A stretch of 10,447 bases of DNA from Deltaproteobacteria bacterium ADurb.Bin026 (lineage in GTDB: Bacteria; Desulfobacterota; Syntrophorhabdia; Syntrophorhabdales; Syntrophorhabdaceae). Position numbers and translations under genes: made by a program. Positions 1 through 5,838 of the stretch are shown one piece after another (position 1 is the first letter of the stretch; each line of letters begins with the position of its first letter). Location: contig MWEV01000290.1 of assembly GCA_002071245.1 (NCBI GenBank), forward strand, positions 1 to 10,447, written 5' to 3'. The notes under the pieces were generated by a model. The model was given only the letters and a program-made list of their open reading frames with translations, was not told the origin of the DNA and searched no databases.

Positions 1-243
1 TTTACCCCGATACCCTACAAGGTTTTTACTATTGCAGGAGGGGTCTGCAAGATCAACTTTTATGAATTCATTTTTGCATCTATAGTGGGGCGCTCGATGC
101 GTTTTTTTCTGGTTGCCGGTATTATCTGGAAGTTTGGTGAACCCATTACCAAATGGATCGATAAATATTTCAACAAGCTTGCCCTGCTTTTTACAATACT
201 GCTGATTGCCGGCTTCGTTGTAATCAAGATGTTTCTTAAATAA
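1..243 (+). CDS. DedA/VTT-family (YqaA-like) inner-membrane protein, 3' end only
   Basis: The window opens inside a reading frame; its last 80 codons are visible and end in TAA at 241-243. The visible part starts with FTPIPYK. About 15 residues later comes a stretch with a GR-x-x-RFFLVA pattern, followed by a hydrophobic segment (visible residues about 60-78) that ends in a short Lys-containing tail. The TPIPYK motif, the small-residue/GR segment and a C-terminal transmembrane helix are typical of the C-terminal half of DedA/VTT (SNARE-associated) proteins of the YqaA branch. DedA relatives are integral membrane proteins linked to lipid flipping and membrane homeostasis; the specific substrate here cannot be told. 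The N-terminal part and start lie outside the window. It is separated from ileS by 205 bases, so it is probably a different transcription unit. Confidence 0.8.
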   Translation, partial: FTPIPYKVFTIAGGVCKINFYEFIFASIVGRSMRFFLVAGIIWKFGEPITKWIDKYFNKLALLFTILLIAGFVVIKMFLK

Positions 244-448
244 ATGGTAACGGGGTTTGTATAGTCGATATTTCGAATATTGACGGAAGCCGCATGATAA
301 TAGGCTGTTTCCTTATCGCTGTAATAGAAATGTGAATAGAAAGGAATGTTTACGATTCATTGCTTTAAATTTGTCATTCTTCTTGAATAGATAGGCTCTT
401 TGTGTTAATTTTAGAAACTGCTTAATCTATAAAGAGGTAAAATAATAT
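244..448. other. Non-coding gap before ileS
   Basis: There is no credible gene in these 205 bases on either strand. Apart from the hairpins at 264-312 it is AT-rich. A weak sigma70-like pair can be read as TTGTGT at 400-405 and TAATCT at 423-428 with 17 bases between. That would start the transcript almost at the ileS ribosome binding site, so it is not convincing. No T-box specifier or antiterminator signature is seen, although ileS genes in some bacteria have one. Confidence 0.4.
264..284 (+). other. Hairpin downstream of the DedA-like gene (possible terminator or mRNA-end structure)
   Basis: A 9-bp stem (GTCGATATT against AATATTGAC, one G-T wobble at 267/281) closes a 3-base TCG loop, starting 20 bases after the DedA-like stop codon. 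No T-run follows, so it is not a standard intrinsic terminator. A second, looser fold can form just downstream: GGAAGCC at 285-291 with GGC at 303-305 and TTCC at 309-312. The pairing is seen directly; the function is inference. Confidence 0.3.
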
Positions 449-3205
449 ATGGACTACAAAGACACACTGAACCTGCCTAAGACGCCTTTTCCCATGAGGG
501 GAAACCTGCCTGTAAAGGAAAAGGATATGCTTAAACTCTGGGAAGAAAACAAGATTTATCAGAAGCTTGTCCAAAAAAGTAAGGACAACCCTTCTTTTAT
601 CCTGCACGACGGACCCCCGTATGCAAACGGCAACATACATCTGGGTACTGCACTGAACAAGATTTTAAAGGACATTATCATAAAGTCGAAATTCATGTCG
701 GGCTTCAGATCTGACTATGTGCCCGGCTGGGATTGTCACGGGCTTCCTATTGAGCATCAGATAGAAAAGCAGAACAAGGAAAAGAGGCTTTCTCTTTCTA
801 AGGTGGAGACACGTCACAAGTGCAGGGAATATGCGGCGGGTTTTATCGATGTTCAAAGAAATGAATTCAAAAGACTCGGGGGCTTGGGTGATTGGGCGCA
901 TCCATATATAACTATGGATTTTGATTATCAGGCGACTATTATAGAAGAGTTGCAAAAATTTTTTGAGAGAGGTGAGGTCTACAGGAAAAAGAAACCTGTA
1001 TACTGGTGTGTAAGCTGCATGACTGCCCTTGCGGAGGCAGAGATTGAATATGACACAAAAAAATCTAAATCTATATATGTAAAATTCCCTTTCAAAGGCG
1101 AGAGGAATGGAATATTTCCAAACTACCCGGAAAAACCCATCTATATGCTAATATGGACAACAACACCATGGACGTTGCCCGCAAACCTCGCGATAGCAAT
1201 TAACCCTGATTTTACCTATATCTCTGTTGAAACTGATGATGCTGTTATGATTGTGCTGAAAGACCTCGTCGAAGACATTACCACAAGAGCGGGCATACAA
1301 GGGTATAAGGTAATAGATGAAATCAAGCCCGAAAGGTTAAAAGGGCTTAAATTCAAGCATCCCTTTGTTGACAGGGACTCTGTAATCGTTTTTGCAGATT
1401 ACGTTGCAAACGATACAGGGACGGGTGCTGTCCATATCGCCCCAGGACACGGCGAGGAAGATTACGAGACGGGTCTCGAATATGGACTGGATGTTTATTC
1501 GCCTGTAAACGATAAAGGCGAATTTATAGATGAGGTAGCGTTTTTTAAGGGGATGAATGTCTTCGACAGCAACCCACGTGTAATAGAAAAACTCGAAGAA
1601 CTTGGGAAGCTTCTGCACAAAGATGAAATTGAGCATTCCTATCCTCATTGCTGGAGATGCAAGAAACCGGTCATTTTCAGGGCGACAGAACAATGGTTTG
1701 TTTCGTTGGATAGCAAGGGGTTGCGTCAGAAGGGTCTTAATGAAATTGACAGGGTGGAATGGATACCTTCCTGGGGTAGAGACCGCATCTACAATATGCT
1801 GTCCATGAGGCCTGACTGGTGTATTTCACGCCAGAGGACATGGGGTATCCCTATCACGATCTTTTATTGTGAGAAATGTAGAGAACCTTACTGGAGTTCG
1901 GAAACATTCAGAAATGTCATAAAAGCCGTAAAAGAAAAAGGCGCAGATGTGTGGTTCGAAAAAGAGGCATCATTTTTTCTATCTGAAGGTGCGGTTTGTA
2001 AACATTGTGGTAGTGAATCCTTTGTAAAAGAGGAGGATATCGTAGATGTATGGTTTGACTCCGGGGTAAGTTGGGCGGCTGTATGCAAGAAGAGACCGGA
2101 GCTTAAATATCCGACGGATATGTACCTTGAGGGAAGTGACCAGCATCGCGGATGGTTTCACAGCTCGCTCTTAACATCTGTCGGAAATGAGGGATATGCA
2201 CCTTACAAGACGGTGCTGACACACGGCTTTGTTGTGGATGGAGCAGGCAGAAAGATGTCGAAATCTCTTGGCAATGTCATTGCCCCTGATGAGATAATCG
2301 AAAAATATGGTGCCGAGATACTGAGGCTTTGGGTTACCTATGAAGACTACAGGGATGATATAAAGATATCAAAGGACATTATAAACCGGCTTATCGAGAC
2401 ATACAGGAGAATAAGGAATACACTGAGATTTCTGCATGCGAATATAAACGATGACTTTAATCCTAAAACAGATGCTGTACCATATGAAAAGTTTTCTTAC
2501 CTTGACAAATGGATGATGTCGAGGCTCAATATGCTGATTGAAAAGGTTTTAAAGGCATATAACAATTATTCATTTCATGCAATCTATCACAGCCTGCATA
2601 ATTTCTGTGCAGTGGATTTAAGCGCACTTTATCTTGACATCGTTAAAGATAGGATATATGTGGAAAGCAAGAATTCCACAAAAAGAAGGGCATCGCAGAC
2701 GGTTATGTTTGAAACGCTCGTGTCTTTTGTAAAGCTGCTCGCACCTGTTTTATCATATACCGCAGAAGAGATGTGGTTATATCTAAAGGGAAATGTAGAG
2801 GAAGAGAGTGTGTTTCTCACGACATTTCCGCGTGTTGAAAAGGAATATATAAGCGGTGAATTAGAAGAGGAGTGGTCAAGGATCTGGGAGTTAAGAGAAC
2901 TCATCAACAAAAAGATCGAGGAAAAGAGGGTTGAAAAGGTCATAGGACATTCGCTTGATACAAAGGTAATTGTTACAGTGCCTGAGAAAGAATATCTTTT
3001 ACTGAATAAATTGGGTGACGAACTTAAAGAAATAGTAATAGTGTCACAGATCGAGCTTCGGCAGGGGGATGATGTTAACGTTGCAGTTATGAGGGCTGAT
3101 GGTGAAAAATGTCAACGGTGCTGGCAATATACAACGGATATGGTAGATTCTGAAAAATTCCCCCGTGTGTGTAAAAGATGCGAAAGTATCTTGTCTTCCT
3201 TGTAA
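449..3205 (+). CDS. ileS: Isoleucyl-tRNA synthetase (IleRS), type 1 with C-terminal zinc finger
   Basis: This cytoplasmic class I synthetase attaches isoleucine to tRNA-Ile and edits mischarged valine. It has 918 residues, close to the 938 of E. coli. The catalytic domain begins with DGPPYAN and a signature HLGT at residues 64-67, where E. coli has HIGH. The CP1 editing domain carries WTTTPWTLPAN (236-246) and the GTGAVHIAPGHG...DY segment (324-339). Two internal Cys pairs lie at 474/477 and 517/520. The KMSKS loop is at 602-606. The anticodon-binding domain follows, and the protein ends in a Cys4 zinc finger (C888, C891, C908, C911), typical of bacterial type 1 enzymes. The start MDYKDTLNLPKT is the usual N-terminus for the family and has AAAGAGG at 431-437, 11 bases ahead. 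The 3' end overlaps lspA by 28 bases, suggesting one operon with translational coupling. Confidence 0.98.
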   Translation: MDYKDTLNLPKTPFPMRGNLPVKEKDMLKLWEENKIYQKLVQKSKDNPSFILHDGPPYANGNIHLGTALNKILKDIIIKSKFMSGFRSDYVPGWDCHGLPIEHQIEKQNKEKRLSLSKVETRHKCREYAAGFIDVQRNEFKRLGGLGDWAHPYITMDFDYQATIIEELQKFFERGEVYRKKKPVYWCVSCMTALAEAEIEYDTKKSKSIYVKFPFKGERNGIFPNYPEKPIYMLIWTTTPWTLPANLAIAINPDFTYISVETDDAVMIVLKDLVEDITTRAGIQGYKVIDEIKPERLKGLKFKHPFVDRDSVIVFADYVANDTGTGAVHIAPGHGEEDYETGLEYGLDVYSPVNDKGEFIDEVAFFKGMNVFDSNPRVIEKLEELGKLLHKDEIEHSYPHCWRCKKPVIFRATEQWFVSLDSKGLRQKGLNEIDRVEWIPSWGRDRIYNMLSMRPDWCISRQRTWGIPITIFYCEKCREPYWSSETFRNVIKAVKEKGADVWFEKEASFFLSEGAVCKHCGSESFVKEEDIVDVWFDSGVSWAAVCKKRPELKYPTDMYLEGSDQHRGWFHSSLLTSVGNEGYAPYKTVLTHGFVVDGAGRKMSKSLGNVIAPDEIIEKYGAEILRLWVTYEDYRDDIKISKDIINRLIETYRRIRNTLRFLHANINDDFNPKTDAVPYEKFSYLDKWMMSRLNMLIEKVLKAYNNYSFHAIYHSLHNFCAVDLSALYLDIVKDRIYVESKNSTKRRASQTVMFETLVSFVKLLAPVLSYTAEEMWLYLKGNVEEESVFLTTFPRVEKEYISGELEEEWSRIWELRELINKKIEEKRVEKVIGHSLDTKVIVTVPEKEYLLLNKLGDELKEIVIVSQIELRQGDDVNVAVMRADGEKCQRCWQYTTDMVDSEKFPRVCKRCESILSSL

Positions 3206-3651
3206 TACCAGTTGTTTTTATCATTGATAGATTTACAAAGGTGCTCATAATTAGTTACTTAGAGTATCTCGAGGGTATTGCCGTTGTTCCCTTTTTCTCA
3301 ATTGTTCACGCAAGAAACACGGGGGGTGCATTTAGCTTACTGGCACAACACCCGTATGCAAAATATATATTTACTTTTTTGCCTCTTGCTGTAATCGGAA
3401 TGCTATTTTATGTTGTTTTTGCCTATCCCCTTGAGTTTTCCAAAAGATTCTCGATTATCTGTATACTTTCAGGTGCAATTGGCAATATGTATGACAGATT
3501 GACGCAAGGGTATGTTGTGGATTTTCTTGACTTTTATTGTGGTAGATACCACTGGCCGGCATTTAACGTAGCGGATATATCGATTTCTTTTGGGGTATGT
3601 CTGTGGTTGTTTGTAGAGATTAAGGGTTCGATTAAGAAAGCGAAGAGGTGA
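3178..3651 (+). CDS. lspA: Lipoprotein signal peptidase (signal peptidase II)
   Basis: This integral membrane aspartyl protease cleaves the signal peptide of diacylglyceryl-modified prolipoproteins just before the lipid-bearing cysteine. The 157 residues are normal for LspA and show four hydrophobic segments (about 3-17, 33-45, 64-82, 92-104) plus a C-terminal one (about 133-148). Family motifs are present: D17-x-x-T-K21, RNTGGAFS (46-53), GNMYDR (102-107), VVDF with catalytic D115, and FNVAD with catalytic D133. The start is tightly constrained: an in-frame TAA at 3172-3174 lies one codon before ATG 3178. The first 28 bases lie inside the end of ileS in another frame. No good Shine-Dalgarno is seen, so translation probably depends on ribosomes finishing ileS. 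The ileS-lspA order is common in bacteria. Confidence 0.96.
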   Translation: MRKYLVFLVIPVVFIIDRFTKVLIISYLEYLEGIAVVPFFSIVHARNTGGAFSLLAQHPYAKYIFTFLPLAVIGMLFYVVFAYPLEFSKRFSIICILSGAIGNMYDRLTQGYVVDFLDFYCGRYHWPAFNVADISISFGVCLWLFVEIKGSIKKAKR

Positions 3652-3666
3652 ATTTGCTTGGAATTT

Positions 3667-3684
3667 GGTGCTTAAAGCATTTTT
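3667..3684 (+). terminator. Weak intrinsic terminator candidate after lspA
   Basis: Sixteen bases after the lspA stop, TGCT (3669-3672) pairs with AGCA (3676-3679) around a TAA loop. Two G-T wobbles could extend the stem, and five T residues follow (3680-3684). The layout is that of an intrinsic terminator, but the stem is short and not GC-rich, so termination would be weak. Confidence 0.25.
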
Positions 3685-3697
3685 GTTAACGCATACC

Positions 3698-3730
3698 AAA
3701 AAAGGAATCAATCGTACGAATGCCTTTTTT
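3698..3730. terminator. A/T-armed hairpin, possible bidirectional terminator
   Basis: AAAAAAGG (3698-3705) is exactly complementary to CCTTTTTT (3723-3730), with 17 bases between that include the palindrome TCGTACGA (3712-3719). An A-run on one arm and a T-run on the other is the layout of hairpins that can terminate from either side, but the GC core is only two pairs. It covers the ATG at 3720, which argues against that codon as a start for the next gene. Confidence 0.3.
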
Positions 3731-3768
3731 GATATTTGTTGATGCCGAGGCTATTTGGGGTTTATCTT

Positions 3769-3774
3769 GGGGTT
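3769..3774 (+). promoter_or_regulatory. Ribosome binding site supporting the ATG 3780 start
   Basis: GGGGTT lies about 5 bases before ATG 3780. The longer in-frame alternative, ATG 3720, has no Shine-Dalgarno and sits inside a hairpin. This decides the start chosen for the small gene. Confidence 0.4.
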
Positions 3775-3779
3775 ATCTG

Positions 3780-4013
3780 ATGGATGATGAACTTCTCGAA
3801 GAAGAAAAAAAGTTAAAACGTCTGCGTTTTATAGTTGATTTTACAATAGAATACATCAGAACGCAGAATGTGTCTCACGATGAGGCAATTGCAATAGTGG
3901 AAGGTGTAAAAAGGCATGCATTGAAAATGTTTCCTGGAAAGGAAGAGGCCTTCGAGATTATTTATATACCGCGGTTCAAGAGGTTGTTAAACGAGAAATA
4001 TAAAAGGGCTTAA
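3780..4013 (+). CDS. Small conserved-looking protein of unknown function (77 aa)
   Basis: I do not recognise a named family. From ATG 3780 the product is 77 residues, highly charged and soluble. It has an acidic start (MDDELLEEE), then a KKLKRLR basic patch, a predicted long helix (IVDFTIEYI), a central segment with DEAIAIVEGVKRHALKMFPGKEEAFEIIY, and a basic tail (RFKRLLNEKYKR). There is no signal peptide, membrane segment or Cys. The composition and helical pattern look like a genuine protein. I recall short proteins with a similar LKRL...LFPGKEE-F-LIY-PRF pattern annotated as hypothetical in Deltaproteobacteria, but cannot check this here. An upstream ATG at 3720 would add 20 residues without a ribosome binding site. 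The gene ends 92 bases before ilvD and may or may not share its transcript. Confidence 0.7.
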   Translation: MDDELLEEEKKLKRLRFIVDFTIEYIRTQNVSHDEAIAIVEGVKRHALKMFPGKEEAFEIIYIPRFKRLLNEKYKRA

Positions 4014-4105
4014 CATGATTTCACAAAAATATTGTGGCTTTGCCATATTAAGAGTGCAATTGGCCGATGAGCTACCAGTTATGAGCAAACAAGAGGGAGG
4101 AAACG
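4014..4105. other. Gap before ilvD with a small hairpin
   Basis: A hairpin of TGTGGC (4033-4038), TTT loop and GCCATA (4042-4047) can form, six pairs with one G-T, extendable by two A-T pairs past a mismatch. No T-run follows. A 34-codon frame starts at ATG 4015, crosses the ilvD start and ends at 4119. It holds scattered Ile/Leu/Val codons but no run of them, so it is not a convincing attenuator leader peptide. The strong ilvD Shine-Dalgarno GAGGGAGG is at 4093-4100. Confidence 0.35.
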
Positions 4106-5776
4106 ATGAGATCCGATAGAATGAAAAAAGGTATTGAAAAGGCTCCACATAGAAGCCTTATGAATGCGTTAGGTTATCTAAGGGAGGAGCTTGAACAACA
4201 TATAATCGGCATTGCCAATTCTGCAAATGAATTGATACCTGGGCACATGCATCTGGATAGAGTATGCCAGGCAGTGAAAGACGGCATTAGAATGGCGGGC
4301 GGAACGCCTATGGAATTTTCAACAATTGGAATATGCGATGGTATAGCGATGGGGCATGAGGGCATGAAATATTCGCTTGGTTCGCGTGAGCTTATCTGTG
4401 ACTCGGTGGAGGTTATGGCTAAGGCTTACCCGTTTGATGGTCTTGTGCTTATACCGAACTGTGACAAAATTATCCCAGGTATGATGATGGCGGCTATGAG
4501 ACTTAATATCCCGTGTATAATGGTAAGCGGAGGGCCTATGCTTGTCGGACGCCATAAAGGAAAAACCGTTGACCTCATAACTGTATTTGAGGGGGTTGGA
4601 AAAGTAGTGGCAGGGCATATGACAGAAAACGAATTATATGAGCTTGAAGGTTGTGCATGTCCGGGCGCAGGCTCATGCAGCGGTATGTTTACTGCAAACT
4701 CGATGAATTGTCTTTCGGAGGCGCTTGGTATCGCACTACCTGGTAACGGTACCATACCGGCGATTCATTCTGACAGACTACGTTTGGCAAAGATGGCGGG
4801 AAAAAAGATTATGGAACTTGTGAAAAAAGATATTAAACCGAGGGACATTATGACGCTTGATGCATTTAAAAATGCCATCACTGTTGATATGGCCTTTGGA
4901 GGTTCATCAAATACTGCTCTTCATCTGCCAGCCGTTGCCCATGAAGGTGGTATTAAATTGGAACTCAACACATTTGACGAAATATCTGAGAAAGTGCCGC
5001 ATATATGTAACATGAGCCCGGCAGGACAGCATCATCTTGAAGACCTGAATGATGCGGGCGGTGTATATGGTATCATGAAAGAACTATCCGGAAAGGGTCT
5101 TATAAAAAAGGGATGTCTTACTGTTGAAGTCAAAAAGATAGGAGACACCATAAAGCATGCCGTAGTAAGCGATACAGAAGTGATAAGACCAATTGACAGA
5201 CCATACCATGATAAAGGTGGACTTGCTGTGTTAAGCGGCAGTCTTGCGCCTGACGGTTGCATCGTAAAGAGAATAGGGGTATCAGAAAGCATATGGCATT
5301 TCGAAGGGAAGGCACGCGTATTTGACAGCGAGGAAGAGGCGGGCGCTGCAATTATGGAAGGCAGGGTCTGGGCAGGAGATGCGATAATCATTCGTTATGA
5401 AGGGCCTAAGGGTGGGCCAGGCATGAGAGAGATGCTTAGCCCCACAAGTATGCTTGCCGGACGAGGACTTGACACGGTCTGTGCATTAATAACTGATGGA
5501 AGATTCTCTGGTGGCACAAGAGGTTTATGTATAGGCCATGTATCGCCCGAGGCAGCAGAGGGAGGCCCGATAGCCCTTGCAAAAGACGGAGACAAGATCG
5601 TAATTGATCTCAACAAAAAGACAATCGATATAATCGTTTCTAAAAAGGAGATGGAAAAACGTATGTCGGTGTGGGTAAGACCGGAGCCTAAAATAAAGGA
5701 AGGCTACATGGCACGCTATGCAAAAATGGTAACGAGTGCTGCAACAGGGGCTATCTTTAAAGGTGATAAAGATTAA
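4106..5776 (+). CDS. ilvD: Dihydroxy-acid dehydratase
   Basis: This cytoplasmic iron-sulfur enzyme dehydrates 2,3-dihydroxy-isovalerate and 2,3-dihydroxy-3-methylvalerate to the keto acids that become valine (and leucine) and isoleucine. The 556 residues are full length for the short IlvD branch. Visible features: the MRSD...APHRSL start; CDGIAMGHEGM with the expected metal ligand D79; IPNCDK with cluster cysteine C119, metal ligand D120 and K121 (carbamylated in homologues); PGAGSCSGMFTANSMNC with cluster cysteine C191; PGMREML with metal ligand E442; and TDGRFSGGT with the proposed base S468. Position 45-47 reads PGH, as in E. coli, rather than the PCN of DHADs with a third cysteine ligand. 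The start has GAGGGAGG five bases ahead; a second ATG at 4121 is less well placed. No other ilv gene is in the window. The paralogous Edd (6-phosphogluconate dehydratase) is longer and diverges in these motifs. Confidence 0.97.
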   Translation: MRSDRMKKGIEKAPHRSLMNALGYLREELEQHIIGIANSANELIPGHMHLDRVCQAVKDGIRMAGGTPMEFSTIGICDGIAMGHEGMKYSLGSRELICDSVEVMAKAYPFDGLVLIPNCDKIIPGMMMAAMRLNIPCIMVSGGPMLVGRHKGKTVDLITVFEGVGKVVAGHMTENELYELEGCACPGAGSCSGMFTANSMNCLSEALGIALPGNGTIPAIHSDRLRLAKMAGKKIMELVKKDIKPRDIMTLDAFKNAITVDMAFGGSSNTALHLPAVAHEGGIKLELNTFDEISEKVPHICNMSPAGQHHLEDLNDAGGVYGIMKELSGKGLIKKGCLTVEVKKIGDTIKHAVVSDTEVIRPIDRPYHDKGGLAVLSGSLAPDGCIVKRIGVSESIWHFEGKARVFDSEEEAGAAIMEGRVWAGDAIIIRYEGPKGGPGMREMLSPTSMLAGRGLDTVCALITDGRFSGGTRGLCIGHVSPEAAEGGPIALAKDGDKIVIDLNKKTIDIIVSKKEMEKRMSVWVRPEPKIKEGYMARYAKMVTSAATGAIFKGDKD

Positions 5777-5838
5777 AAAATCTGAGGACATTGCTTTTAA
5801 TCGAAGTTTGAACGCTGAACGACTTTATTGGTGAAAAA

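Noticed and set aside
346..390. 14-codon leader peptide before ileS (begins MFTIHC, ends ILLE)
   Set aside because: The AAGGA directly abuts the ATG, too close for normal initiation, and there is no Ile run or attenuator structure.
391..403. 13-base string ATAGGCTCTTTGT repeated inside the b' gene (about 7483-7495)
   Set aside because: A match of this length is expected about once by chance in a window this size, and one copy is in coding sequence.
244..448. T-box riboswitch controlling ileS
   Set aside because: No conserved T-box sequence, specifier loop or antiterminator/terminator pair can be seen in the gap.
449..466. N-terminal MDYKDT of IleRS resembles an epitope tag
   Set aside because: MDYK-x-TLNLP is the natural start of many bacterial IleRS proteins; no vector or linker sequence is present.
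3720..3782. ATG 3720 as the start of the small unassigned gene (97 aa)
   Set aside because: It has no Shine-Dalgarno, lies inside a hairpin, and adds 20 residues unlike the charged helical remainder; ATG 3780 has GGGGTT at good spacing.
4015..4080. tRNA-like stretch on the - strand (reverse complement contains TAGCTCA and a TAAT-bearing arm)
   Set aside because: There is no acceptor stem, no GTTCGAATC-type T-loop and no closed cloverleaf; the resemblance is limited to a short D-arm-like string.
4174..5616. Several long - strand open frames opposite ilvD
   Set aside because: They lie wholly within a clearly coding gene, lack family-like sequence and have no ribosome binding sites; they are shadows of the ilvD codon pattern.
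5805..5820. Tandem GAACG repeats between ilvD and glcD as an operator
   Set aside because: Two 7-base units (TTGAACG, CTGAACG) are too short, and no promoter elements are placed around them.
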